A stretch of 64,000 bases of DNA from Bacillus sp. CH140a_4T (GCF_008923725.1 NZ_WBPF01000016.1:186001-250000); one strand, 5' to 3'. Counted from the first letter of the stretch, positions 51,960 to 61,372 are shown. Program-made: numbers and translations. The notes: a model not told the origin generated them from the sequence alone.

Positions 51960-52698
51960 AGAAGACGTTATTAAACTAATTGCAGACTTCCAACAAAACC
52001 AATGTGATGAAGCACAGGAAAGATTGGTTCATCACTATAAAAACCTCGTACATTCCATCGCATATCGTTATTCAAAAGGTGGGCCGATGCATGAGGATAT
52101 TATACAAGTAGGGATGTTAGGGCTCTTAGGCGCAATCAGAAGGTATGATTATTCGATAGGGAATGCTTTTGAGCCTTTTGCAATACCTACGATAGTAGGG
52201 GAAATAAAGAAGTATTTACGTGATAAAACTTGGGGTATTCATGTTCCAAGGCGAATTAAAGATTTAGGCGGGAAAATTAAACTTGCGATAGAGGAGCTAA
52301 CAGATAACCTGCAGCGTTCACCGAAAATTATAGAGATTGCGGATCATTTAGGACTATCCGAAGAGGAAGTACTAGAAATTATGGATGCGAAAAATAATTA
52401 TCAAGTATCTTCCTTAGATGATGTAGTTGAAAATTCATCTGATGGCAGTTCAGTAGCGAGAATTGAATCTGTAGGTGAAGTAGAGCAAGGATATGAAGAG
52501 ACAGAAAGACGTCTCGTTTTAAATGATATTTTTAACGTATTAAATGATACGGAAAAGAGTGTTATTCATTATATATTTGGCGAAAATTTAAATCAAAAGG
52601 ATACAGGGGAACGGTTAGGTATTTCACAAATGCATGTTTCTCGTATTAAAAGACAAGCGATAAGTAAATTGAAGCAAGCAGCATTTTTAGATACATAA
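51922..52698 (+). CDS. sigB: general stress sigma factor SigB
   Basis: A 258-residue SigB/SigF-type sigma factor. Region 2: HEDIIQVGMLGLLGAIRRYD and FEPFAIPTIVGEIKKYLRD. Region 3: NLQRSPKIIEIADHLGLSEE. Region 4: NLNQKDTGERLGISQMHVSR. It directs transcription of the stress genes around it, several of which carry its promoters. Confidence 0.95.
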   Translation: MMEIQSQPTNLAKEDVIKLIADFQQNQCDEAQERLVHHYKNLVHSIAYRYSKGGPMHEDIIQVGMLGLLGAIRRYDYSIGNAFEPFAIPTIVGEIKKYLRDKTWGIHVPRRIKDLGGKIKLAIEELTDNLQRSPKIIEIADHLGLSEEEVLEIMDAKNNYQVSSLDDVVENSSDGSSVARIESVGEVEQGYEETERRLVLNDIFNVLNDTEKSVIHYIFGENLNQKDTGERLGISQMHVSRIKRQAISKLKQAAFLDT

Positions 52699-52716
52699 AA
52701 AATTTGAAGTAATTAT

Positions 52717-52741
52717 GTTTAAAACATGAGAAAAGGGGTAG
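52717..52741 (+). promoter_or_regulatory. SigB promoter before the ferritin-like gene
   Basis: GTTTAA (52,717), 13 bp, GGGTAG (52,736), between sigB and the next gene. The spacing is the same as at rsbV. Confidence 0.7.
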
Positions 52742-52762
52742 TTATTAAGTATAGGAGGAGAT

Positions 52763-53209
52763 ATGAAAATGTCACACGATGTGAAAGAACTAATCGAAGG
52801 ATTGAATGAAGATTTAGCAGGAGAATACTCGGCAATTATTATGTATAACCATAATGCAGCTACAGTTTCTGGTATATATAGACAAGTGTTAAAACCTTTC
52901 TTTGAATCTGAAATTAGTGATGAACAAGGACATGCCCTATATTTAGCGGAGAAAATTAAGACGCTAGGTGGTACACCTACTACGATCCCTTTACGAGTGA
53001 AACAAGTAGAAGATGTTAGAGAAATGTTAGAAGAAGCTAGGAAGTCAGAATATGAAACAATTAAGCGTTATGAAACGAGAAAAGAACAGGCAGCCAAATT
53101 AAATATGACAGAGTTAGTTGTAAAGTTAGAAGATATGATCGCAGATGAAACAAATCATATGGAAGAATTAGATCGTCTTTTAAGTGATAAAGCGATGGTG
53201 CTAAATTAA
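52763..53209 (+). CDS. ferritin-like protein of the sigB operon (orf4)
   Basis: A 148-residue four-helix ferritin-like protein with iron-ligand positions in ELIEGLNEDLAGEYSAIIMY (Glu), ESEISDEQGHALYLAEKI (Glu, His) and DMIADETNHMEELDRL (Glu, His). Bacterioferritin/Dps-like, probably storing iron or limiting oxidative damage under stress. GGAGG precedes the ATG; own SigB promoter. Confidence 0.88.
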   Translation: MKMSHDVKELIEGLNEDLAGEYSAIIMYNHNAATVSGIYRQVLKPFFESEISDEQGHALYLAEKIKTLGGTPTTIPLRVKQVEDVREMLEEARKSEYETIKRYETRKEQAAKLNMTELVVKLEDMIADETNHMEELDRLLSDKAMVLN

Positions 53210-53283
53210 AAGTCCGATTGGTTCAACTAATAATCAGTGGGGGATGAAGAAAACCCCCACTGATTAAAGTTTCACTTTATAGA
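53209..53283. repeat. B. cereus-type hairpin repeat, copy 2
   Basis: AGTCCGATTGGTTCAACTAA, stem arms TCAGTGGGGG / CCCCCACTGA and TTAAAGTTTCACTTTATA; begins right at the stop codon of the ferritin-like gene. Another T-tailed hairpin (AACAAACCCTC / GGGTTTGTT) follows at 53,291-53,326. Confidence 0.85.
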
Positions 53284-53439
53284 GTGAAAGAACAAACCCT
53301 CATTTCTAGGGGGTTTGTTCTTTTGCTGTATAAATATGTTTGAGTAGGAAATTTTCATTTTACAACTGAGTGTGCAATACTAGAAAAATAGAAAATGATA
53401 ATAGATTTACATTTTAAATAAGAAAAGGGGAAATAACTT

Positions 53440-54582
53440 GTGTCCATTTTAATTGTCGATGATAATCCGGTTAACATCTTTGTAATTGAAAAAATTTTAA
53501 AACAAGCCGGATATCAGGATCTTGTATCGCTTAATTCTGCACAAGAGCTTTTCGAATACATCCATTTTGGGAAAGATTCTTCCAGGCATAATGAAATTGA
53601 TTTAATACTATTAGATATTATGATGCCTGAAATTGATGGACTTGAAGTTTGTAGGCGATTACAAAAAGAAGAGAAGTTTAAAGATATTCCTATTATTTTT
53701 GTAACAGCTTTAGAAGATGCGAATAAATTAGCTGAAGCGCTTGATATAGGCGCGATGGATTATATTACGAAACCCATAAATAAAGTTGAATTGTTAGCGC
53801 GTATGCGTGTAGCATTACGCTTGAAATCGGAATTAAATTGGCATAAAGAACAAGAAGAAAACCTTCGTAATGAATTAGATTTAGCTACACAAGTACAAAG
53901 AAACTTATTAAGTAGCCCATTAAGAGAAGATCATATAAAAATCGAAGCAAGTTACTTACCTTCATTCAAACTAGCTGGAGATATGTATTATTGGTATAAA
54001 ATCGATGAAAACCGCTACGGTATTATATTGTTAGATGTGATGGGGCATGGTGTATCTGCTTCATTAGTTTGTATGTTTATCTCGTCTGTATTGCGTGAAA
54101 CGATTAAATGTTTAATTGATCCAGAGCTTGTCATTAAAGACTTAAATAAATATATGACTCTTTTACATAATGAGAATGACAATATTCCATATTATTTTAC
54201 AGCGATATACTTAGTAGTTAATACAGAAAAGAGAACGATTGAATATGTAAATGCAGGACATCCTTCTGGATACGTTTTAGTTGATGAAGAGAATGTAGTT
54301 GAACTAGATCGCGGGAGTTGCGCGGTAGGATTTTTTGATGAAATAAAAGTTGAAAAGAAAGTTATACCTTTTGAGAAGAACGCTCAAATCGTATTGTTTA
54401 CAGATGGTGTTCTTGAAGCAATTGCAAATGATGAATTTGAGTCTGAAGAGAAATTACGTGCTTTTACAGAAAGAAAATGGGGAGATTTAGAAGAAGAGAT
54501 AGAAGGGTTTTATAAGGAAGAACAGAAGAAAACACAATCAGATGATATGTGCCTCATTATGATACAAACGAATGCGAAATAA
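53440..54582 (+). CDS. rsbY: PP2C-type phosphatase with receiver domain, RsbY
   Basis: A 380-residue protein starting at GTG. Residues 1-125: CheY-like receiver with DDNPVNIF and phospho-Asp in LILLDIMMPEIDG. Residues about 180-380: PPM/SpoIIE phosphatase (SYLPSFKLAGDMYYWYKI, LLDVMGHGVSASLV, QSDDMCLIMI). It dephosphorylates RsbV to switch on SigB, and is itself activated by phosphorylation from RsbK. Confidence 0.93.
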   Translation: MSILIVDDNPVNIFVIEKILKQAGYQDLVSLNSAQELFEYIHFGKDSSRHNEIDLILLDIMMPEIDGLEVCRRLQKEEKFKDIPIIFVTALEDANKLAEALDIGAMDYITKPINKVELLARMRVALRLKSELNWHKEQEENLRNELDLATQVQRNLLSSPLREDHIKIEASYLPSFKLAGDMYYWYKIDENRYGIILLDVMGHGVSASLVCMFISSVLRETIKCLIDPELVIKDLNKYMTLLHNENDNIPYYFTAIYLVVNTEKRTIEYVNAGHPSGYVLVDEENVVELDRGSCAVGFFDEIKVEKKVIPFEKNAQIVLFTDGVLEAIANDEFESEEKLRAFTERKWGDLEEEIEGFYKEEQKKTQSDDMCLIMIQTNAK

Positions 54583-54627
54583 AAAGCGTATGAAATCCAA
54601 ACAGAGGATTTCATACGCTTTTTATTG
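54583..54627. terminator. bidirectional terminator
   Basis: AAAAAGCGTATGAAATCC and GGATTTCATACGCTTTTT pair around AAACAGA, between convergent rsbY and rsbM. Confidence 0.85.
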
Positions 54628-55479
54628 TATTTTTTGATAGATTTGTTCGTTCGGATTAAATTGAATATAATGCGGCATTATATGTGAAAAACGGAGAGTT
54701 TCTTTATTTCCTAAACATAGGAATCCGTTGTGACCTAAACTTTCATAAAATAGTTGCTGTACTTGGTTTTGAAGTTTACTTGTAAAGTAAATTAAAACGT
54801 TACGGCACAGTATAATATGAAATTCGTTAAAAGATTGATCGGTTACTAAATTATGCTGCGCAAAAATAATGTTTTGTAAAAGAGATGGATTAAAATAAGC
54901 GAAACGATTATCTGTTGAATAATAGTTAGAAAATGCTTGTGTACCGCCGGCTTGTAAATAGTTTTTCGTATAAGTTTGCATTTTATTTAACGGGAGGATA
55001 CCTTGTTTTGCTTTTTCTAACACATTTGTATTCATGTCTGTTGCGTAAATAACAGATCGTTCACTTAATCCTTCTTCATGAAGTAAGATGGACATTGATA
55101 ATACTTCTTCACCAGTTGCGCATCCAGCATGCCAAATTCTAATTTCAGGATACTTTTTTAATTCAGGAATCACATGCTCTCTTAGCGCTTTAAAAAAGCT
55201 AGGGTTACGGAACATTTCAGTTACATTAATGGAGAAATCATTTAATACCTGTTCTAAAACCCCTTCCTCATGAATTACTTTTTCAATTAATTTTGAAATG
55301 GTAGGGATATTAGAGAGCTGCATCCGATTACAAATTCTTCTATAAATAGATGTGCGAGCATATTGGCGAAAATCAAATCCTGATAGTTTAAATACCGCTT
55401 CCAATAGTAATTCAATTTCTAAGTTCGTACGCTTATCCGTATCTACAGATGGATCAAAATTATAATACTTATTTTCCAC
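54622..55479 (-). CDS. rsbM: CheR-type methyltransferase RsbM
   Basis: A 285-residue CheR-family S-adenosylmethionine methyltransferase with an N-terminal helical domain, IRIWHAGCATGEEVLSMSIL (the SAM site), YATDMNTNVLEKAK and ILCRNVLIYFTSKLQ. In B. cereus such a protein methylates the RsbK kinase and tunes SigB. It follows rsbK on the same strand (16 bp apart). Its distance from chemotaxis genes supports this role. Confidence 0.9.
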   Translation of the reverse strand: MENKYYNFDPSVDTDKRTNLEIELLLEAVFKLSGFDFRQYARTSIYRRICNRMQLSNIPTISKLIEKVIHEEGVLEQVLNDFSINVTEMFRNPSFFKALREHVIPELKKYPEIRIWHAGCATGEEVLSMSILLHEEGLSERSVIYATDMNTNVLEKAKQGILPLNKMQTYTKNYLQAGGTQAFSNYYSTDNRFAYFNPSLLQNIIFAQHNLVTDQSFNEFHIILCRNVLIYFTSKLQNQVQQLFYESLGHNGFLCLGNKETLRFSHIMPHYIQFNPNEQIYQKIQ

Positions 55480-55495
55480 TGAAACTAAACCTCAC

Positions 55496-58186
55496 TTATT
55501 TTATTAACCATACACTCATTACCGAATAGAGTTGATGTAAATTTAATGGTTTACTTATATAATCTGAAGCGCCAGCAGATAAACATTTTTCTTTATCATT
55601 TGGCATTGCTTTCGCAGTTAATGCGATAATAGGTATTTCATGTAACCCTAAATTCATTCGGATATGTTCCATCGTTTCATAACCGTCCATATTCGGCATC
55701 ATAATATCCATTAAAATAAGGTCAATATTTGCATTGTTTTTTAGTATGTCTAAACACTCTATGCCGTTTTGTGCAGTAATAATGTTGGCATGTTGTTTTT
55801 TTAATGCATTTTGTAATGCAAATATATTTCGATGATCATCATCAACAATTAAAATGGTTTTCTCTTGGAAGACGTTATTTGTTTCTGGCGTCACGATAGT
55901 TTCCTCAACAACTTCATCAGGAACAACGTCTTCTATCGTTGCTGCGACTTCTAGGTGGGCTACTTGTATATCAGTTAACCCATTTGGAAGGTTAGGAATA
56001 TATACGGTAAAAGTACTGCCTTCTCCTACGTTACTCTCTAACGTAATCCAACCACCTAATAATCTAGCAAACTCTTTACAAATAGATAACCCTAAGCCTG
56101 TACCACCATATTTTCGAATCGTTGCGCCATCTGCCTGTTGAAAGGCTTCGAAAATGAGTTGATGCTGTTCTGTAGCAATACCAATACCAGTATCTTTTAC
56201 CGAAATTGTCATCCAATCATTACTGATAGACTGCATTTCATGAGTTAAATTGGTTGTTTCTATCGAATCGAAATGTAAAGAAACGGATCCTTTTTCTGTA
56301 AATTTAAATGCATTGGATAATAAGTTTTTAATAATTTGTTCAATCCGTTTTGCATCTGTATAAAACAGATTAGGAATCGTATCACTGTCTTTAATCGTAA
56401 ATTCAACGTTTTTTTGTGCAGCTATATGCAAAAAGTTTTGCTGCATATTTGCTGCCATGTCACTTATGTTCGTTGCTTCAAAAATAACATCTAGTTTTCC
56501 GGCTTCTACTTTCGATAAATCAAGTATGTCATTAATTAAAGTAAGTAAATCTTTCCCTGATGAATGAATAACGGTTGCTAATTCAATTTCATCATCGGAT
56601 AAATGATTATCATGATTTTCTTTTAACATTTCAGATAATAGTAAAATACTATTTAACGGTGTGCGTAATTCATGAGACATATTTGCTAGAAATTCTGATT
56701 TGTATTTTGAGCTACGTAATAACTCACTTGCTTTTTCTTCTAATTCTGATTTAGTAATTTGTAAGTCAGCTGTCTTTTGCTCCGCCTCTTCCGTTCTAGA
56801 CTCTAGTTGTTCATTCGTTGTTCTTAATTCTTCGGCTTGCATTTGTAGTTCTTCAGCTTGCGTTTGCAATTCTTCTGATTGAACTTGCAGCTCTTCTGTC
56901 ATTGCTTGTGATTCATGTAAAAGAGTTTGAATTCGCATACGTCCCATAATGCTATGGATTGTTAAACCTAGATTATCAACAGTTTGTTGAATTAAATCTT
57001 GATGTAAATCTGAAATCTCAGTTACACTTACTAACTCCATTACTGCGATTACTTCATCCTCAAATAAGATAGGGATGACTAGTAGGTTTTTAGGGCGTAT
57101 TTCTAATAATCCAGTAGTAACGTAACGAAACTCTTCAGGTATGTCCCTGAGAATAAAACTTTTCTTTTCTAAAGCAGACTGTCCAATGAAACCTTCACCC
57201 ATTTTAATGGATTGTTTCCCAATATCAGTACCTTGATCTGCGAAAGAAGCTTTTTTCACATAGTAGACAGTGTCTTCAATTTCTTCACGTACATAAAATG
57301 CACCGCAAGAAGTTTGGGTTTTTTGTATCATTCCACTAAGAATTTTATTACCTAACATCTCAATAGAAGAAACACCTTGATACATTAAAATTAATTCTGC
57401 AAGCTCCGTTTGCAACCACTCTCTTTTCGATATTTCGTCTAGTAAGTGGTTCGTTGTGTGAGCTAGATCTTTTATTTCATCATGACTGTTTACATGAATT
57501 CTTTCCGTAATTTTTTCTTTTGAAGAAATAGATTTAATAACTTGAATTACATTTTTAATCGTTTTTGTAATGGAATTCGAAATATAGAGTGAAATGATAA
57601 TGGAAATACAAGAAAGTAAGAACAATAAACTGTATAACCAAATCTCTAATTTATTATTTTCATTATCTAATTGTACAGCTCTTTTTTTCGTTAGTTGCTC
57701 CTCCACACTACGGAAGTTCGTTAGCTGCGATTGTAGCGACTGAATTTGAGTCGTGTCGATTGCTTGTACGTTATTACTATTGTGATTTGTAATTAATGGG
57801 TGAATCTCTTTATTAATCCAACTAGTAATGTTTTCATTAATTTGTTTTAATTTTTCTTGCTGAGAGGGGTTATCCTCTAATAGGGCAAGAAGGTCTTGAT
57901 AATGTTTTTCGTAATCCTTTTCGGCAGCGTTAAGGGATTGAACGTAATTTGCATTATTAGAAGTGATAAATCCTTTCGCTTTATTTTCAATTGTTAGCAA
58001 TTCTTTCTCCACTTGATTCGTTAAATTAAGAACTTTAAAATCGTGATCAATAATAAAATTACGAGATTTTTGTAAATTGGAAATCTCATTGTTTAGCATA
58101 ATGAAAGAAATAAGTAAGAACAAAATGATAACTAAATAACCAGCCATAATTTTGTAACGAATACTAAATTTTGCTTTCGAGTCCAT
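55496..58186 (-). CDS. rsbK: hybrid sensor histidine kinase RsbK
   Basis: An 896-residue membrane kinase. TM1 about 13-31, an external CHASE3-like helical domain, TM2 about 182-202, HAMP, GAF (about 260-415), then a coiled coil with repeated EELQxQAEEL units. HisKA has His505 in FLANMSHELRTPLN. The HATPase (NLLSNAFKFTEKGS) and a C-terminal receiver (DLILMDIMMPNMDG) follow. It is the upstream kinase that phosphorylates RsbY in B. cereus. Convergent with rsbY. Confidence 0.93.
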   Translation of the reverse strand: MDSKAKFSIRYKIMAGYLVIILFLLISFIMLNNEISNLQKSRNFIIDHDFKVLNLTNQVEKELLTIENKAKGFITSNNANYVQSLNAAEKDYEKHYQDLLALLEDNPSQQEKLKQINENITSWINKEIHPLITNHNSNNVQAIDTTQIQSLQSQLTNFRSVEEQLTKKRAVQLDNENNKLEIWLYSLLFLLSCISIIISLYISNSITKTIKNVIQVIKSISSKEKITERIHVNSHDEIKDLAHTTNHLLDEISKREWLQTELAELILMYQGVSSIEMLGNKILSGMIQKTQTSCGAFYVREEIEDTVYYVKKASFADQGTDIGKQSIKMGEGFIGQSALEKKSFILRDIPEEFRYVTTGLLEIRPKNLLVIPILFEDEVIAVMELVSVTEISDLHQDLIQQTVDNLGLTIHSIMGRMRIQTLLHESQAMTEELQVQSEELQTQAEELQMQAEELRTTNEQLESRTEEAEQKTADLQITKSELEEKASELLRSSKYKSEFLANMSHELRTPLNSILLLSEMLKENHDNHLSDDEIELATVIHSSGKDLLTLINDILDLSKVEAGKLDVIFEATNISDMAANMQQNFLHIAAQKNVEFTIKDSDTIPNLFYTDAKRIEQIIKNLLSNAFKFTEKGSVSLHFDSIETTNLTHEMQSISNDWMTISVKDTGIGIATEQHQLIFEAFQQADGATIRKYGGTGLGLSICKEFARLLGGWITLESNVGEGSTFTVYIPNLPNGLTDIQVAHLEVAATIEDVVPDEVVEETIVTPETNNVFQEKTILIVDDDHRNIFALQNALKKQHANIITAQNGIECLDILKNNANIDLILMDIMMPNMDGYETMEHIRMNLGLHEIPIIALTAKAMPNDKEKCLSAGASDYISKPLNLHQLYSVMSVWLIK

Positions 58187-58321
58187 TAAAAATTCCTACC
58201 TTCAAGGTTATTAATAGTTTTCGGCCGTAAAGAATGAAACGTAATATATATTATATCAGTTTTCGTAAGGCCAAACTAGAAATCCCCCTATTGTATTAGG
58301 GGGTTCATTTTTTATCCCGCT

Positions 58322-58469
58322 TTAATGGGCAGTAAGACCCCCACCTCAAAATTCAGCGAAAGCAAAGAAGTTAGGTGGGGGATCAACTGCCCATAAAAGT
58401 CCGATTGGTTCAACTAATAATCAGTGGGGGATGAAGAAAATCCCCACTGATTAAAGTTTCACTTTATAG
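58322..58469. repeat. B. cereus-type repeat, long copy 3 (bcr1-like)
   Basis: About 148 bp. The first half is an inverted repeat (ATGGGCAGT ... ACTGCCCAT enclosing CCCCCACCT ... AGGTGGGGG). The second half (58,395-58,469) repeats copies 1 and 2. Length and structure recall bcr1, a roughly 155-bp element of this group. An adjacent CCCCCTATT / AATAGGGGG-type hairpin at 58,281-58,313 also lies before rsbK. No gene in 58,187-58,539. Confidence 0.7.
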
Positions 58470-58539
58470 AGGAAATCATTTTGAAATATAAAACTATATA
58501 TGAAAAGTAACAATCGAGGGAATAGGGGGCATAAAACTT

Positions 58540-58791
58540 TTAAGAAGGAAAGAGTGTTCTTAAAGCTTTTTTTGCATCTATTCCTTCAAAGATAAATAAT
58601 ACAAGTTCTCTCTTTTTGACAGTAAGGAAGAACGATACTAATATGCTTAAGTTTTTAATAGAAGTAAGTGTTCCGTGTTTACTTATAAATACATTCGTTT
58701 GAAATGTTTTCATTAAAGCATAAAAATGATGAATCTGCGTTATTGTAGGTGTTTCATTATAAAGAATAGTAGTAGATTGGATTGCATTCAT
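58540..58791 (-). CDS. HPr-like protein, SigB-dependent, apparently lacking the phosphohistidine
   Basis: ATG at 58,791 follows AAGGAAT. The 83-residue product has an HPr-like layout: LMKTFQTNVFISKHGTLTSI, then LVLFIFEGIDAKKAL near the end. By eye the His15 loop of HPr (LHARPA) aligns to QIHHFYA, so the catalytic histidine and proline pattern is changed. It carries a near-perfect SigB promoter. Family assignment is tentative. Confidence 0.55.
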   Translation of the reverse strand: MNAIQSTTILYNETPTITQIHHFYALMKTFQTNVFISKHGTLTSIKNLSILVSFFLTVKKRELVLFIFEGIDAKKALRTLFPS

Positions 58792-58832
58792 CGAAATATT
58801 CCTTTCCATATAGTAAGCATAACAATATAAAC

Positions 58833-58857
58833 ATACCCGTTTTAAAAAATGTTAAAC
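58833..58857 (-). promoter_or_regulatory. SigB promoter of the HPr-like gene
   Basis: On the minus strand GTTTAA, 13 bp, GGGTAT: full match to the consensus, about 42 bp before the start. Confidence 0.8.
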
Positions 58858-58894
58858 ATATAAATAAGAAAAAATATAATTATAGTATTTTTAC

Positions 58895-58919
58895 GTTTAG
58901 AAAGGGTTACGAAGGGTAT
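58895..58919 (+). promoter_or_regulatory. SigB promoter of the plus-strand stress genes
   Basis: GTTTAG, 13 bp, GGGTAT, about 95 bp before the 46-residue gene. It is divergent from the promoter at 58,833 and only 37 bp away. Confidence 0.8.
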
Positions 58920-59014
58920 ACATATACTACAAAGAGATTGACTGAAGATGAATTATAAGATTTCTAACCTATAAAAATATATTTTTACTTTAAATAAAAA
59001 GGAGTCTGGTATAC

Positions 59015-59155
59015 ATGAATGAAATGATGATTGATATTACATTTGATTTAATTTACTTGTTAAGTAGTTCGCTTGTAATGCTTTTACTATTCGCTTTTTT
59101 CGTAAATGGTTATGTTAATAAGAAGATTAGTGTATACAGAAATGAAGAAAGATAA
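59015..59155 (+). CDS. 46-residue single-helix membrane peptide
   Basis: MNEMMIDITFDLIYLLSSSL then a helix MLLLFAFFVNG and a basic tail KKISVYRNEER. AAAGGAG upstream and a SigB promoter further out make this real. No family recognised. The YflT-type gene follows 36 bp later, probably on the same transcript. Confidence 0.65.
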   Translation: MNEMMIDITFDLIYLLSSSLVMLLLFAFFVNGYVNKKISVYRNEER

Positions 59156-59191
59156 AGATACATTATATGAAACTTTAGGAGGTTAATAGTT

Positions 59192-59722
59192 ATGAATATA
59201 GATAGAAAAATAGTAGGTGTTTTTAGAACAATTGATGATGCAGCACTCGTTATTAATGAATTAAAAGATAACGGATATTCGGCTGATAACATTTCAGCTA
59301 TTGCGAAGGATCAAAAGGAAATTGAACATCTGGAAGAAAAATCGGGTGAAAAAGTGAATCATGAAACTGCACATAAAGCAGATATCTTTTCAGCGACAGG
59401 GCTTGTAGCAGGAGGAGTAGCAGGCGGACTCGGTGGTTTATTAACAGGTCTTGGTATACTTGCCGTATCTGGAATGGGCCCAATCGTAGCAGCGGGACCG
59501 ATTGCAGCAGCTATTGGAGGAGCCGGTATTGGCGGGGGAGCAGGAAGTTTAATAGGAGCATTTATCGGATTAGGAATTCCTGAAGAACACGCTAAGAAAT
59601 ATGAAGAATACATTTACGATGGAAATATATTAATTTTAGTAGATGCAAAATTAGATGATAAGTTAGACATTTATAAAATATTTGATAAGCATAATGCGTA
59701 TAACTCTGATTTCTTTAAATAA
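59192..59722 (+). CDS. general stress protein with glycine-zipper membrane segment
   Basis: A 176-residue protein. The N-terminal YflT-like half (RKIVGVFRTIDDAALVINEL) is followed by a long Gly/Ala-rich stretch (GLVAGGVAGGLGGLLTGLG, then AAIGGAGIGGGAGSLIG) and the acidic end IPEEHAKKYEEYIYDGNILI. Such proteins are SigB-regulated in Bacillus. GGAGG precedes the ATG. Confidence 0.85.
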   Translation: MNIDRKIVGVFRTIDDAALVINELKDNGYSADNISAIAKDQKEIEHLEEKSGEKVNHETAHKADIFSATGLVAGGVAGGLGGLLTGLGILAVSGMGPIVAAGPIAAAIGGAGIGGGAGSLIGAFIGLGIPEEHAKKYEEYIYDGNILILVDAKLDDKLDIYKIFDKHNAYNSDFFK

Positions 59723-59860
59723 TATGTACGTCATATATTAAACATAGTGAATATCGTTTTTTGATCTTACAACTTTGGCGCGACCGAGGAGTCGTATGAC
59801 TATAAGAGAGGAAGGGCTTATAGTAAAAGATCAAGTTTAGAAGGAAAGAGGTGTCTTTTC

Positions 59861-60064
59861 GTGATTGTAAAAATATTAAAGGATAGAGGTAATGATTTCC
59901 TTTGTACGGTTCAACATAGAAATGGAGAGAAGTACGTAAAGAAATGGTTTCGTAAACAGGAAAATAATGAAGAATTAAGACGGCCAACTTTTAAAGAAGT
60001 AGAAAAGGACTGGAAAGAGAATAGAGAATCGTTTATGTATCCTCATGTTAAAGCGCTTTATTAA
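59861..60064 (+). CDS. hypothetical 67-residue basic protein
   Basis: Start at GTG 59,861 after AGAGGTG. The product begins MIVKILKDRGNDFLCTVQHR and is hydrophilic. No known family. Within the stress cluster. Moderately supported by its ribosome site. Confidence 0.55.
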   Translation: MIVKILKDRGNDFLCTVQHRNGEKYVKKWFRKQENNEELRRPTFKEVEKDWKENRESFMYPHVKALY

Positions 60065-60202
60065 ACATAATAGTCGTGTCATTCTTACAAAATTGTCACA
60101 CTCCTGTAAGGTAATGCAATAGATTCGTTACTTTTTCTATGTCATAATAAAGACATAAGAAAGCGCATTAAAAAACTACAACTTATTAGGAGAGTGTCAG
60201 TC

Positions 60203-60514
60203 ATGATTGTAACAACAACGTCTGGAATTCAAGGTAAAGAAATTATTGAGTATATCGATATTGTAAATGGTGAAGCTATTATGGGTGCAAATATTGTCCG
60301 CGATTTATTCGCTTCCGTTCGTGATGTTGTCGGTGGTCGTGCTGGTTCTTACGAAAGTAAGCTAAAAGAAGCTCGTGATATCGCAATGGATGAAATGAAA
60401 GAACTTGCAAGACAAAAAGGTGCGAACGCTATCGTTGGTATTGACGTAGACTACGAAGTTGTTCGTGATGGAATGTTAATGGTTGCTGTAAGTGGTACAG
60501 CTGTACGTATATAA
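60203..60514 (+). CDS. YbjQ-family (DUF74) protein
   Basis: ATG at 60,203 has AGGAGAG upstream. A 103-residue protein: [19 protein letters not shown], then [18 protein letters not shown] and [15 protein letters not shown]. This is the YbjQ/DUF74 pattern, sometimes called heavy-metal-binding. Pentameric, function unclear. An imperfect hairpin with T-tail follows at 60,528-60,565. Confidence 0.88.
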   Translation: MIVTTTSGIQGKEIIEYIDIVNGEAIMGANIVRDLFASVRDVVGGRAGSYESKLKEARDIAMDEMKELARQKGANAIVGIDVDYEVVRDGMLMVAVSGTAVRI

Positions 60515-61009
60515 GTAAATAAAAAACAGGCTCCCCCTTGAAGTTTATACTTTGAGGGGATTTTTTTATTTCATGGCTAAAGTGAAAATGAAGAAGAGGA
60601 CGAATGTACTAACTCGCTAAAAGGATAAGCTGAAAAAACTATACTGTACATATGTTGAAAATGGGCAAAACGTTATTGTAAAAAATGCTAGGGTTGCTCC
60701 TAGCATTTCGTGAGGGGGTATTGCACGGGAATTTAGATAATAAGCTAAGCAGACACACTTGCTTATTTCAAATGTAGTATATATTGTTTTCAAAGGGAAA
60801 AGTAAGAAATACAACAATCTTTATATATGTTTAACGAAAGTGTTAACTTTATGATAAATAGTAAAATTGTTATTTGAGGTAAGGAGAGAAACATCAATAA
60901 AAGAGGTGTATAGGATATGGAAGGTAAGGTGATAACGTTGATGCAAAAATAAAGGGCAGTACATATTTTATATGAACGTTATGCACTGTCCTCACCTATT
61001 CCTTTTGGG
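60515..61009. other. gene-poor spacer
   Basis: Apart from the terminator after the YbjQ gene and a GCTAGGAGCAACCCTAGCA-like hairpin at about 60,687-60,706, I see no gene I can support. Small frames here have no ribosome sites. Confidence 0.5.
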
Positions 61010-61315
61010 TTATGAAAAGTTATTTCCTGTTTTGCTATAAAATTCATAGGCAAAAAAACCAAATAAATAGCCTATGCCGGCCCCTAAACTAATGGAAAGC
61101 AGTGAGAAATTCGGGAAAAACATGCCGAAAATCAAGCTGATCATACAGCCAACAAGCATTCCTATAGGTATTAAACTATCTAATAACAGTTGAGCTTTTT
61201 GAGATTTTTTCTTACCTAATTTTCCGTTCTTATATTTATGTTCCAATTTTTTAATTACAAATACTACAATTCCACCAACTATTACAACAGGCGCGACTGC
61301 CGAAATGAACCACAT
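61010..61315 (-). CDS. small membrane protein, unknown
   Basis: A 101-residue protein: N-terminal helix AVAPVVIVGGIVVFVI, charged loop (KLEHKYKNGKLGKK), then two glycine-rich helices (IPIGMLVGCMISLIFGMFF and SLGAGIGYLFGFFAYEF). Ribosome site AAAGGAG. Family not recognised. Confidence 0.65.
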   Translation of the reverse strand: MWFISAVAPVVIVGGIVVFVIKKLEHKYKNGKLGKKKSQKAQLLLDSLIPIGMLVGCMISLIFGMFFPNFSLLSISLGAGIGYLFGFFAYEFYSKTGNNFS

Positions 61316-61372
61316 GTTAGAAGCTCCTTTCGCTTTTTAATTAAATTATACCATATATTAACATTTTTTAGT

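Noticed and set aside
54622-55479. CheR as a chemotaxis gene
   Set aside because: No chemotaxis genes are nearby, and its place beside rsbK matches the known B. cereus SigB pathway, so RsbM is the better name.
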